Under the pieces are notes generated by a model. It was not told where the DNA came from. It ran no database searches and saw nothing but the letters and a program-made list of their open reading frames with translations. Made by a program: the position numbers and the translations under genes. A stretch of 13,922 nucleotides of DNA from Actinomycetales bacterium UBA1383 (GTDB lineage: Bacteria > Actinomycetota > Actinomycetes > Actinomycetales > Actinomycetaceae), in the NCBI GenBank assembly GCA_002305415.1, contig DBQX01000125.1, positions 5,126 through 19,047 of the forward strand. Direction: 5' to 3'. Shown piece by piece: positions 5,540 to 12,177 of the stretch (positions are counted from its first letter, which is position 1; every line of letters starts with the position of its first letter).

Positions 5540-7399
5540 ATGATCGAGACCTCCGTTTTCGTGCTTGCGGAGCGCCCTGAGCTGCGGAACACCTCCGACC
5601 TGCTCGACGAACGGGCACGACTCCACCCCGACCACGTCGCGTTCCAGGTGAACCGTGGCGGCGCCTGGCAGGACGTCAGCACGCGTGCCTTCACCGACGA
5701 GGTCATCCGGCTCGCCAAGGGCCTCATCGGTGCGGGAGTGGGGGTGGGTGACGCCGTCGCCATCATGGCCGCCACCCGCTACGAGTGGGCGGTCGCGGAC
5801 TTCGCCTGCTGGTACGCGGGCGCCGTCGTCGTGCCGGTGTACCCGACGGCGTCGGTCACCCAGGCGACGGCGATCGTCGCGGACGCCGCGCCCGTCGTCG
5901 CCCTCGTCGGCGGGGACGCCGAGCGGGAGGTCATGCGGACGGCCCACGACCACGCCGAGGTGGCGACCCGCGGGATCTTCCTCATGGATGCCCACCCGGG
6001 CGAGGACCTCGCGGCGCTGGTGGCCCTGGGTACGGAGGTGGGTGACGACGTCGTCACGGAACGGCGCGCGATCGCGGGCCCGGACACCGTGGCGACCATC
6101 GTGTACACCTCCGGCACGACCCGCGCCGCCAAGGGTGTGCTCATCACGCACGGGAACCTGGTGCGCGAGGCGCTGCAGGTGGCCGCCGCGTACTCCTCCT
6201 TCGTGAACGAGCACGCCAACACGATCATCTTCCTGCCGCTGTCCCACATCCTCGCCCGCGCCCTGCAGGTCCTCGCGGTGGGGGTCGGGATGCGGGTGGC
6301 GCACCTGTCCGACCCCACGAAGGTGGTCGCGACCCTCGCGGAGATCCGCCCCACGTTCATGGTGGTGGTGCCGCGCGTGCTGCAGAAGATCCAGGGCGCG
6401 GCGCTCGCCAAGGCCGAGGAGAAGCGGCTCGGACGCGTGTTCCAGGCCGCGATCGCCACCGCGATCACGTGGGGCCGGCACCTGGAGGAGCTGGACGAGA
6501 CCGGCACGTCCCACGCCCCGATCCTGCTGCGAGTACGGCACGCCTTCTTCGACCGGCTGTTCTACGCCAAGCTGCGCGCCCTCATGGGCGGGAGGGTGGA
6601 GTACCTGCTCTCCGGGGCGGCCGCGCTGGAGTCGCACCTCAGCCTGTTCTTCCGCGGCATCGGCATCCCGGTGATCGAGGGCTACGGGCTCACCGAGACC
6701 ACTGCCCCCTGCACGGGCAACCGGCCCGGCAGCATCAGGTCCGGCACGGTGGGGATCCCGATCCCGGGCACCACCATCCGCATCGCCCCGGACGGGGAGG
6801 TGCTGGTGAAGGGGGTCGGCGTCACCCCGGGATACCGCAACCCGGAGGACAACGCGGACGCCTTCGTGGACGGGTTCTTCCGCACCGGCGACCTCGGCTC
6901 GCTGGACGAGAGGGGCCGGCTGACGCTCAGCGGCCGCGTGAAGGACATCATCGTCACCTCGGGCGGCAAGAACGTGGTGCCCGCCCCCTGGGAGAACGTG
7001 GTGGAGGCGGACCCGATGGTCGCCTACGCCGTGATGGTGGGCGAGGGCAAGCCCTTCCCCGCCGCACTCATCCTCATGGCCCGGGAGGAGCTCGCGGCCT
7101 GGGCCGAGCGGCACGGCCGGCCCGCGCTCGCGACGCTGGCCAGGGACCCGCTCGCCCGCACGGTGGACGATCCCGGCATCATGGCCGCGATCGGCACCGT
7201 CGTGACGCGCGCCAACCAGGCCGTCTCACGGGCGGAGCAGGTGCGCAAGTTCCGGATCCTGCTGGCGGACATCAAGGAGGAGACCGGACACCTCACACCC
7301 ACCCTGAAGCTGAAGCGGGACGCGTTCCTCCGCGACTTCCACGAGTTCGTCGAGGAGCTCTACCACGGCGGGAAGACCCACCACGGCGGGACGGCGTGA
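5540..7399 (+). CDS. Long-chain fatty acid-CoA ligase (AMP-forming, FadD15-like)
   Basis: A 619-residue adenylate-forming enzyme expected to activate fatty acids with ATP and CoA to acyl-CoA. It spans the whole family: the P-loop region IVYTSGTTRAAKGVLITHGN (187-206), the A5 motif GYGLTETT (381-388), A7 YRTGDL-like FFRTGDLGSLD (446-456), A8 GRVKDIIVTSGGKNV (465-479), and the C-terminal LTPTLKLKR (585-593) with the predicted catalytic lysine K590. Length and the TLKLKR ending match the FadD15 / long-chain AMP-ligase group. The P-loop reads TTRAAKG where the family has TTGxPKG, an unusual loss of a glycine. The ATG has AGAAGGA (5527-5533) six bases upstream. Its stop overlaps the DUF2177 ATG (ATGA), so the two are coupled. 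Confidence 0.92.
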   Translation: MIETSVFVLAERPELRNTSDLLDERARLHPDHVAFQVNRGGAWQDVSTRAFTDEVIRLAKGLIGAGVGVGDAVAIMAATRYEWAVADFACWYAGAVVVPVYPTASVTQATAIVADAAPVVALVGGDAEREVMRTAHDHAEVATRGIFLMDAHPGEDLAALVALGTEVGDDVVTERRAIAGPDTVATIVYTSGTTRAAKGVLITHGNLVREALQVAAAYSSFVNEHANTIIFLPLSHILARALQVLAVGVGMRVAHLSDPTKVVATLAEIRPTFMVVVPRVLQKIQGAALAKAEEKRLGRVFQAAIATAITWGRHLEELDETGTSHAPILLRVRHAFFDRLFYAKLRALMGGRVEYLLSGAAALESHLSLFFRGIGIPVIEGYGLTETTAPCTGNRPGSIRSGTVGIPIPGTTIRIAPDGEVLVKGVGVTPGYRNPEDNADAFVDGFFRTGDLGSLDERGRLTLSGRVKDIIVTSGGKNVVPAPWENVVEADPMVAYAVMVGEGKPFPAALILMAREELAAWAERHGRPALATLARDPLARTVDDPGIMAAIGTVVTRANQAVSRAEQVRKFRILLADIKEETGHLTPTLKLKRDAFLRDFHEFVEELYHGGKTHHGGTA

Positions 7400-7866
7400 T
7401 GCCGGGCCCGACGCCGTCGGAGCCCCGGCACCCCGTGCGCGCCTGGCTGACCTCCTACGCGATCGCCGCCGTCGTCTTCGCCGTGATCGACCTGGTGTGG
7501 CTGGGGGTGGTCGCGCAGCCGCTGTACCAGGACCAGCTCGGGCACCTGCTGGCGGACGAGTTCAACCTCGTGCCGGCGGCGGCGTTCTACTTCCTGTACC
7601 TCGTGGGGCTGGTGCACTTCGCGCTGCGGCCGCTGGAGGCGGGACGGCCGCTGGGCGTCACGGTGCGGGACGCCGCGATCTACGGGTTCATGACCTACAT
7701 GACGTGGGACCTCACCTCGGCCGCCGTGTTCCGGGACTTCCCCACCCTCGTGGTGTTCATCGACATCACGTGGGGGACGTCGGCGTCCGTCGCGGTGGCG
7801 GCGCTCACCTGGTGGCTGACGCACGGCCGCCGGAGCCGTGGCCGCGTCGGGGGCTCGCGCGCCTGA
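7399..7866 (+). CDS. DUF2177 family membrane protein
   Basis: A 155-residue protein matching the DUF2177 family of small membrane proteins of unknown function. Four hydrophobic segments are visible, roughly 17-38, 58-78, 90-108 and 117-140. Family-typical features are DLVWLGVVAQPLYQDQLGHL after the first segment, AAAFYFLYLVGLVHFA in the second, YGFMTYMTWDLTSAAVF in the third and FIDITWGTSASVAVA in the fourth. The C-terminus is a short Arg-rich tail. Its ATG overlaps the acyl-CoA synthetase TGA, so it is co-translated with it. No biochemical role is known; membrane localisation is the only safe inference. Confidence 0.85.
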   Translation: MPGPTPSEPRHPVRAWLTSYAIAAVVFAVIDLVWLGVVAQPLYQDQLGHLLADEFNLVPAAAFYFLYLVGLVHFALRPLEAGRPLGVTVRDAAIYGFMTYMTWDLTSAAVFRDFPTLVVFIDITWGTSASVAVAALTWWLTHGRRSRGRVGGSRA

Positions 7867-7872
7867 ACCCCC

Positions 7873-7878
7873 TACAGT
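7873..7878 (+). promoter_or_regulatory. Putative -10 box (TACAGT) of a leaderless DLH mRNA
   Basis: TACAGT ends six bases before ATG 7885 and no Shine-Dalgarno lies in between, fitting leaderless transcription. It lies in the 18-bp gap after the DUF2177 stop, so the DLH gene may have its own promoter as well as readthrough from the operon. Confidence 0.55.
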
Positions 7879-7884
7879 TGCTGC

Positions 7885-8604
7885 ATGCCGCTCATCGACG
7901 TCCCGGGCGGGGCGAGCGCCCCCGCCCTGCGCGCCCACCTCGCGATCCCTCCCGTGGGGGACGGGCCGTGGCCCGGCGTGGTGGTGCTCCACGAGGCGTT
8001 CGGGCTGACCAACGACATCCGGCAGCAGGCTGACCGGCTCGCCGCCGCTGGCTACCTCGCCCTCGCGCCGGACCTGTACACGGCGGGCGGCCCGTGGCGC
8101 TGCGTCCGCGCCACCTTCGCCTCCCTCATGCGGGGGCAGGGGAAGGCGTTCGCGGACATCGAGGCGGCGCGGGCGTTCCTGGCAGCGCGGGGGGATTGCA
8201 CCGGGCGCGTGGGTGTCATCGGCTTCTGCATGGGCGGCGGGTTCGCGCTGCTGACCGCCGCCCGGGGTTTCGACGCCGCCGCCCCCAACTACGGCCACCT
8301 GCCGAAGGACGCGCTGGAGGCGCTCCGTGGTGCCTGCCCGATCGTGGCGAGCTACGGCCGCCGCGACCCGAGCCTGCGCGGCGCCGCCCGGGACCTCGAG
8401 CGCGCGCTCACGGCGCTCGAGGTGCCCCATGACGTGAAGGAGTACCCGGACGCCGGCCACTCCTTCCTCAACCGCCACAACGCCGGGCCGTTCACGGTGC
8501 TCGAGCGGATCGGGGGCCTCAACTACCACGAGGAGTCGGCCGAGGACGCGTGGGGCAGGATCCTGCGGTTCTTCGAGACCCACCTGCGCCGGTCAGGTGA
8601 GTGA
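7885..8604 (+). CDS. Dienelactone hydrolase family protein (alpha/beta hydrolase)
   Basis: A 239-residue alpha/beta hydrolase of the dienelactone hydrolase (DLH) family. The nucleophile elbow is VIGFCMGGGF with C115 in place of serine, as in classical DLH. The catalytic acid is probably D161 in SYGRRDPSL and the histidine H192 in YPDAGHSFLNR. VLHEAFGLTNDIRQQADRLA (34-53) carries the conserved Glu next to the active site. Such enzymes hydrolyse lactones or ester bonds in the cytoplasm. No ring-cleavage genes are nearby, so a chlorocatechol or protocatechuate pathway is not supported and the substrate is unknown. The last 12 bases overlap the 3' end of the opposite-strand GH1 gene. Confidence 0.9.
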   Translation: MPLIDVPGGASAPALRAHLAIPPVGDGPWPGVVVLHEAFGLTNDIRQQADRLAAAGYLALAPDLYTAGGPWRCVRATFASLMRGQGKAFADIEAARAFLAARGDCTGRVGVIGFCMGGGFALLTAARGFDAAAPNYGHLPKDALEALRGACPIVASYGRRDPSLRGAARDLERALTALEVPHDVKEYPDAGHSFLNRHNAGPFTVLERIGGLNYHEESAEDAWGRILRFFETHLRRSGE

Positions 8605-10005
8605 GGCGCCGTTGGAGGCGATCACCTCGCGGTACCAGTGGAAGGACTTCTTGCGGTACCGCTCGAGGGTGCCGGTGCCGTCGTCGTTCCGGTCCACGTA
8701 GATGAAGCCGTAGCGCTTGGACATCTGGGCCGTGGAGGCGGAGACCAGGTCGATCGGTCCCCAGGTGGTGTAGCCCCACAGCTCCACGCCGTCCGCGATG
8801 GCCTCGCGCACCTGCACGAGGTGGTCGTTGAGGTAGGCGATGCGGTAGTCGTCGAAGACGGTCAACTCTCCGTCCACCTCCACCAGCTCGTCCTTGGCGC
8901 CCAGCCCGTTCTCCACGATGAAGAGCGGCTTCTGCCACCGGTCCCAGAACTGGTTCAGGACGATCCGGAGTCCCACCGGGTCGATCTGCCAGCCCCACTC
9001 GCTCGCCTCCAGGGTGGGGTTGGCGACGCCGGTCAGGATGTTGCCGCGGGACACGGTCTTCTTCGAGGCGTCGGCCGTCTCGCAGGTGCTCATGTAGTAG
9101 GAGAAGGACACGAAGTCGACCGTGTGGGCCAGGAGAGCGCGGTCCTCGTCCGTGATGTCCAGTTTGATGCCGTGCTCCCGGAAGTACCGCAGGGCATAGC
9201 CGGGGTAGTAGCCGCGGGTGTGGACGTCGCTGAACATGAGGTTCAGGTGGTCCGCGTGCAGGGCCTCCAGCACGTCGAGCGGGTCCGGGGTGAGCGGGTA
9301 GGTGGGCATGGAGATGACCATGCAGCCCACCTTGTTGTCCGGAAACATCTCGTGGCTGATCCTCGTGGCCAGGGCGCTGGCCACGAGTTCGTGGTGGACC
9401 GCCTGGTAGAGGTCGGACGGGCGGAGCTGCTCGCGGGGGGTGTTGATGCCGCCGCTCATGAACGGGATGTGGAGGACGGAGTTGATCTCGTTGAAGGTCA
9501 GCCAGTACTTCACCCGGGCGCCGTACCGCTCGAAGAGGACGCGGACGTAGCGTTCGTAGAACCCGATGAGGTCGCGGTTCACCCAGCCGTCGTAGGTCTC
9601 GGCGAGGTACAGGGGGGTCTCGTAATGGGAGATCGTCACGAGGGGCTCGATGCCGTACTTCTCGAGTTCGTCGAGCACCCGGTCGTAGAAGGCCAGGCCC
9701 TCCTCGTTTGGCTCCGTCTCGTCCCCCCTCGGGAAGATCCGGCTCCACGCGATGGAGAAGCGGAAGACCGTGAAGCCCATCTCGGCGAAGAGCGCGATGT
9801 CCTGTGGGTACCGGTGGTAGAAGTCGATGGCCTCGAGCTTCAGGTTGTCCGGCGTGGGGCGCACTGTCCGCGGGGCGCTGACGCCCCTCGGCATCACGTC
9901 CTGGATGGACAGGCCCTTGCCGCCCTGGTCGTAGGCGCCCTCGATCTGGTTCGCGGCGGTGGCGCCGCCCCAGAGGAAACCGTCGGGGAAGGTCGCGTTG
10001 GTCAT
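8593..10005 (-). CDS. 6-phospho-beta-glucosidase, glycoside hydrolase family 1
   Basis: A 470-residue GH1 enzyme expected to hydrolyse phosphorylated beta-glucosides such as cellobiose-6-phosphate, salicin-6-phosphate or arbutin-6-phosphate in the cytoplasm. N-terminal FPDGFLWGGATAANQIEGA is the GH1 signature. E173 in TFNEIN is the acid/base and E365 in IVENG the nucleophile. The phosphate-binding trio is S422, K430 and Y432 in VSASTAQMSKRYGFIYVD, spaced as in E. coli BglA-type phospho-glucosidases; RKKSFHWYREVIASNG closes the protein. Two ATGs are in frame: 10011 lies one base from AGGAG (10017-10013), too close, whereas 10005 lies seven bases away and is chosen. No PTS permease or LacI/BglG regulator is nearby, so the sugar must enter through a system encoded elsewhere. 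It lies 78 bp downstream of the toroid gene. Confidence 0.93.
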   Translation of the reverse strand: MTNATFPDGFLWGGATAANQIEGAYDQGGKGLSIQDVMPRGVSAPRTVRPTPDNLKLEAIDFYHRYPQDIALFAEMGFTVFRFSIAWSRIFPRGDETEPNEEGLAFYDRVLDELEKYGIEPLVTISHYETPLYLAETYDGWVNRDLIGFYERYVRVLFERYGARVKYWLTFNEINSVLHIPFMSGGINTPREQLRPSDLYQAVHHELVASALATRISHEMFPDNKVGCMVISMPTYPLTPDPLDVLEALHADHLNLMFSDVHTRGYYPGYALRYFREHGIKLDITDEDRALLAHTVDFVSFSYYMSTCETADASKKTVSRGNILTGVANPTLEASEWGWQIDPVGLRIVLNQFWDRWQKPLFIVENGLGAKDELVEVDGELTVFDDYRIAYLNDHLVQVREAIADGVELWGYTTWGPIDLVSASTAQMSKRYGFIYVDRNDDGTGTLERYRKKSFHWYREVIASNGASLT

Positions 10006-10012
10006 TGTCATT

Positions 10013-10017
10013 CTCCT
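10013..10017 (-). promoter_or_regulatory. Ribosome binding site that decides the GH1 start
   Basis: AGGAG on the minus strand is separated from ATG 10011 by one base and from ATG 10005 by seven. Normal spacing therefore favours the second ATG, removing two residues from the longest reading. Confidence 0.6.
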
Positions 10018-10089
10018 GGTCTGGCCTCACGGGTTGGGGGGATGGTGTCGCCGAGGCGTTGGGTCCACGCCGCGCGGACATGTGTGTGC

Positions 10090-11211
10090 TCATGGCAGCG
10101 GCGCTCCGGTCCCGCCCTTCGAGCTGGCGAGCGTTCCCACGTCGACCGCCCGTACCTCCGCGGCGATCGGCTCGAGGCGCGCGAGGGCAACCGCCACCCG
10201 GGCGGTGGCGAAGTCCGACGGCAGCTTCTTCTGCCCGAATGAGTGCCGCTCCCACCCCCGGTAGGTCGAGGCGGGAGTGACGGCGCCGTCGTCGTCCATC
10301 GCGTACGCGATGAGGCAGGCGGTGAGCTCCGCCATGGCGCGGCGGTCCTCCGGCCGGGCCGCCTCCCCGGACCAGACCGCGGGGTAGCGGCCGAGCGTGT
10401 CCACCACCGCGAGCGCCGAATACCAGGTGGCCGGCCACTTGCCGCGCTTGAACTGCCGGCCGTGGCCGAACATGTACGGCTTCGCCGTGGCGCGTTGGCG
10501 CCAGATGGCCAGCGACGTACGCACCACCTCCTCCACAGCGCCCGTACGCCGGCCGGCCGGCACGTGGGACAGGGCGCGCAGCCCCTCGAGCGTCACCTGC
10601 GGACAGGGGTCCGCGGCCCGGCCGGGCCCCCGGAACGGCAGCGCCGGGTCCGGGACGCACCGCCACGCCGGCCCGAGCGGCGTGTCCGTGACCGAGCGCG
10701 CGAGGTGGTCGAGGGCGCGCGCCACGCGGGGGTCGTCGACGTGACCCGCCCGGACGAGGGCCTCGAGGATCGCGTGCGAGTCACAGGGCAGCGCCGCCCA
10801 CACGCCGGCAGGCTGGCCGCGGTGGGGCGTGGCGGCGAGGAAGCGGCCGTCGTCGGCCTGGTGCGCGAGCATGGCCTCGACGACCGCGGCGAGGCGGGCG
10901 TCGTCCGCCGCGGTCACACCCATGTCGGCGAGGATGCCGAGGAGGTTGGGGGCGAACTCCGGCTTGTCGTGGCCGGAGATCGGCGGTGGCGACTCCCAGG
11001 ACGGGAGTCGGGCGAGGATGTCCTCGGTGAGGGGGTCCGCGAGCACGTCGGCGTGGGCGCGGGCGACGGCGTCGGCGCGGGCAACGGCGTCACTGTGGCC
11101 GTCGGCGGGCGCGCCCAGCAACGCCAGCGCCACCCAGCGCGCGGCGGGCTCCGGCGATCCCGCCAGGCGGCTGACGTTCTCTGCGCTGACGAGGATCCCG
11201 CCTCCGGCCAT
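10090..11211 (-). CDS. Alpha/alpha-toroid (terpenoid cyclase/prenyltransferase-like) protein, function unknown
   Basis: A 373-residue soluble protein without signal peptide or membrane segments. It resembles the prenyltransferase/squalene-cyclase-like alpha/alpha-toroid fold: repeated helices with aromatic and Gln/Asp positions, for example MLAHQADDGRF (114-124), LPCDSHAILEALVRAG (141-156), CPQVTLEGLRALS (203-215) and FKRGKWPATWYSALAVVDTL (254-273). A weak D/S motif is present, but the DxDD or QW motifs of true terpene cyclases are not, so enzymatic activity is uncertain. Related proteins are usually annotated only as hypothetical. Residues 41-52 hold a DAVARA duplication from an 18-bp DNA repeat. 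ATG 11211 has a TACGAT -10-like box five bases upstream on its strand. The GH1 gene follows 78 bp downstream. Confidence 0.6.
   Translation of the reverse strand: MAGGGILVSAENVSRLAGSPEPAARWVALALLGAPADGHSDAVARADAVARAHADVLADPLTEDILARLPSWESPPPISGHDKPEFAPNLLGILADMGVTAADDARLAAVVEAMLAHQADDGRFLAATPHRGQPAGVWAALPCDSHAILEALVRAGHVDDPRVARALDHLARSVTDTPLGPAWRCVPDPALPFRGPGRAADPCPQVTLEGLRALSHVPAGRRTGAVEEVVRTSLAIWRQRATAKPYMFGHGRQFKRGKWPATWYSALAVVDTLGRYPAVWSGEAARPEDRRAMAELTACLIAYAMDDDGAVTPASTYRGWERHSFGQKKLPSDFATARVAVALARLEPIAAEVRAVDVGTLASSKGGTGAPLP
11056..11091 (-). repeat. 18-bp tandem duplication inside the toroid gene
   Basis: GGCGCGGGCGACGGCGTC (11056-11073) is followed directly by GGCGCGGGCAACGGCGTC (11074-11091), one mismatch apart. 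In protein this gives the DAVARA repeat at residues 41-52 of the toroid protein. The frame is preserved. A local slippage duplication is the likely origin. Confidence 0.7.
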
Positions 11212-11216
11212 GCCTC

Positions 11217-11222
11217 ATCGTA
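11217..11222 (-). promoter_or_regulatory. Putative -10 box (TACGAT) for the toroid gene
   Basis: On the minus strand TACGAT ends five bases before ATG 11211, matching the leaderless pattern seen elsewhere in the window. It lies in the 48-bp divergent region with the TspO-like gene; no -35 is evident. Confidence 0.4.
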
Positions 11223-11236
11223 CGGAGCGCGCTGGC

Positions 11237-11258
11237 TCACCCGTGGCACAGTGGGTGA
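11237..11258. promoter_or_regulatory. Inverted repeat TCACCC-N10-GGGTGA over the divergent promoter
   Basis: TCACCC (11237-11242) and GGGTGA (11253-11258) are exact reverse complements ten bases apart. They flank the -10-like CACAGT (11247-11252) of the TspO-like gene and lie within 26 bp of the start of the toroid gene. A bound dimer could affect both directions. Six-base arms in GC-rich DNA could arise by chance. Confidence 0.35.
11247..11252 (+). promoter_or_regulatory. Weak -10-like box (CACAGT) of the TspO-like gene
   Basis: CACAGT ends seven bases before ATG 11260. It is weaker than a TAnnnT box but the position matches the leaderless pattern, and no Shine-Dalgarno precedes the ATG. 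Confidence 0.35.
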
Positions 11259-11259
11259 C

Positions 11260-12120
11260 ATGAGCGCCGCATCCACCACCCGCCCCACGGCCCGATTCTC
11301 CGTGCGCGTCCTGCTGACCGTGGCGTACCTGGTGATGCTCGGCGTCAACGGACTGGCGAACGCGCTGCCGCTCAATGGCGTGGGGACCGGGGACGTGTCG
11401 GACGCCTACGGCAACCTCTTCGCACCCGCTGGGCTGACGTTCGCGATCTGGGGTGTCATCTACGTGCTGCTGGGAGCGCACGTGCTCTACCAGTGGGGCC
11501 TGTTCCGTGAGCGTGAAGCGGCGGCCGGGGGCGAGATGGGTGGCGCGGTGACCAGGGAGGACCCCCGTGCCGCCGTCCTCGACCGCGTGGGGGTGCTGTT
11601 CGCCGTGTCGTCCCTGGCGAACACGGCGTGGATCTTCGCGTGGCACTGGGACCTCATCGCACTCTCCACGCTGTTCATGCTGATCCTGCTTGGGTGCCTC
11701 ATCATGATCGCGCGCCTGCTCGTCACGGCTCCGCTCACCCCGCGGGAGCGGTGGTTCGTCCGGGTACCGTTCAGCGTGTACTTCGGGTGGATCACGGTGG
11801 CGACCGTCGCCAACGTCACCGTCCTGCTGGTGCAGCAGGAGTGGGGCGGGTTCGGGTTGGCCGAGGCCGTGTGGGCGGTGCTGATCATCGCCGTCGCCGC
11901 GGCCATCGGGACCGCCGTGATCCTGCGCCACGCGGACATCGCCTACGGGCTCGTGCTCGTGTGGGCGTTCCTCGGGATCCTCATCAAGCACGTCTCCGCG
12001 GCCGGCTTCGACACCCAGTACCCCGCCGTCATCGGGGTGGTCATCGCGTGCCTCGCGATGTTCGTGGTGGCCGCCGCCGTGGTCCTGCTCGCGCGACGCC
12101 GTCGGGCCGCGGAAGGCTGA
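11260..12120 (+). CDS. TspO/MBR-related tryptophan-rich membrane protein
   Basis: A 286-residue membrane protein resembling the larger tryptophan-rich sensory/TspO-related family. The diagnostic opening is VNGLANALPLNG followed by VSDAYGNLFAPAGLTFAIWG (residues 46-65), with FAIWGVIY akin to the TspO FxxVW motif. Further aromatic segments are NTAWIFAWHWDLIALSTLFM and VYFGWITVATVANVTVLL. Eight or so hydrophobic helices are visible, more than the five of classical TspO, so it is a related rather than typical member. Ligand and role are unknown; tetrapyrrole binding is only a family-based guess. The gene is preceded by a leaderless-type -10-like box and an inverted repeat. An unrelated longer frame opening upstream is an artefact over the divergent toroid gene. 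Confidence 0.8.
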   Translation: MSAASTTRPTARFSVRVLLTVAYLVMLGVNGLANALPLNGVGTGDVSDAYGNLFAPAGLTFAIWGVIYVLLGAHVLYQWGLFREREAAAGGEMGGAVTREDPRAAVLDRVGVLFAVSSLANTAWIFAWHWDLIALSTLFMLILLGCLIMIARLLVTAPLTPRERWFVRVPFSVYFGWITVATVANVTVLLVQQEWGGFGLAEAVWAVLIIAVAAAIGTAVILRHADIAYGLVLVWAFLGILIKHVSAAGFDTQYPAVIGVVIACLAMFVVAAAVVLLARRRRAAEG

Positions 12121-12156
12121 CCGCCCCGCCGCGCAGGCCTCACCCCGCCGCCCCGT

Positions 12157-12174
12157 CCCACCACTTACGGTGGG
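12157..12174. promoter_or_regulatory. Inverted repeat overlapping the transporter -10 box
   Basis: CCCACCACTTACGGTGGG holds six-base arms CCCACC and GGTGGG around ACTTAC. The right arm overlaps the -10-like TACGGT (12166-12171) of the AI-2E-family gene. It might be an operator, or a hairpin ending the TspO-like message, whose stop lies 37 bp upstream. Confidence 0.35.
12166..12171 (+). promoter_or_regulatory. Putative -10 box (TACGGT) of the leaderless transporter mRNA
   Basis: TACGGT ends six bases before GTG 12178, and no Shine-Dalgarno is present. The same hexamer occurs before the acyltransferase ATG, in a nearly identical context (TACGGTGGGCAC here, TACGGTGAGCAC there). Confidence 0.5.
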
Positions 12175-12177
12175 CAC

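Noticed and set aside
7885..8604. Chlorocatechol or aromatic degradation locus
   Set aside because: A DLH-family hydrolase alone is not enough: no dioxygenase, cycloisomerase or maleylacetate reductase is present.
8638..10242. 534-codon plus-strand frame opposite GH1
   Set aside because: Antisense shadow without recognisable motifs.
8519..10666. 715-codon minus-strand frame across GH1 and the toroid gene
   Set aside because: It is out of frame with both recognised proteins and low in complexity.
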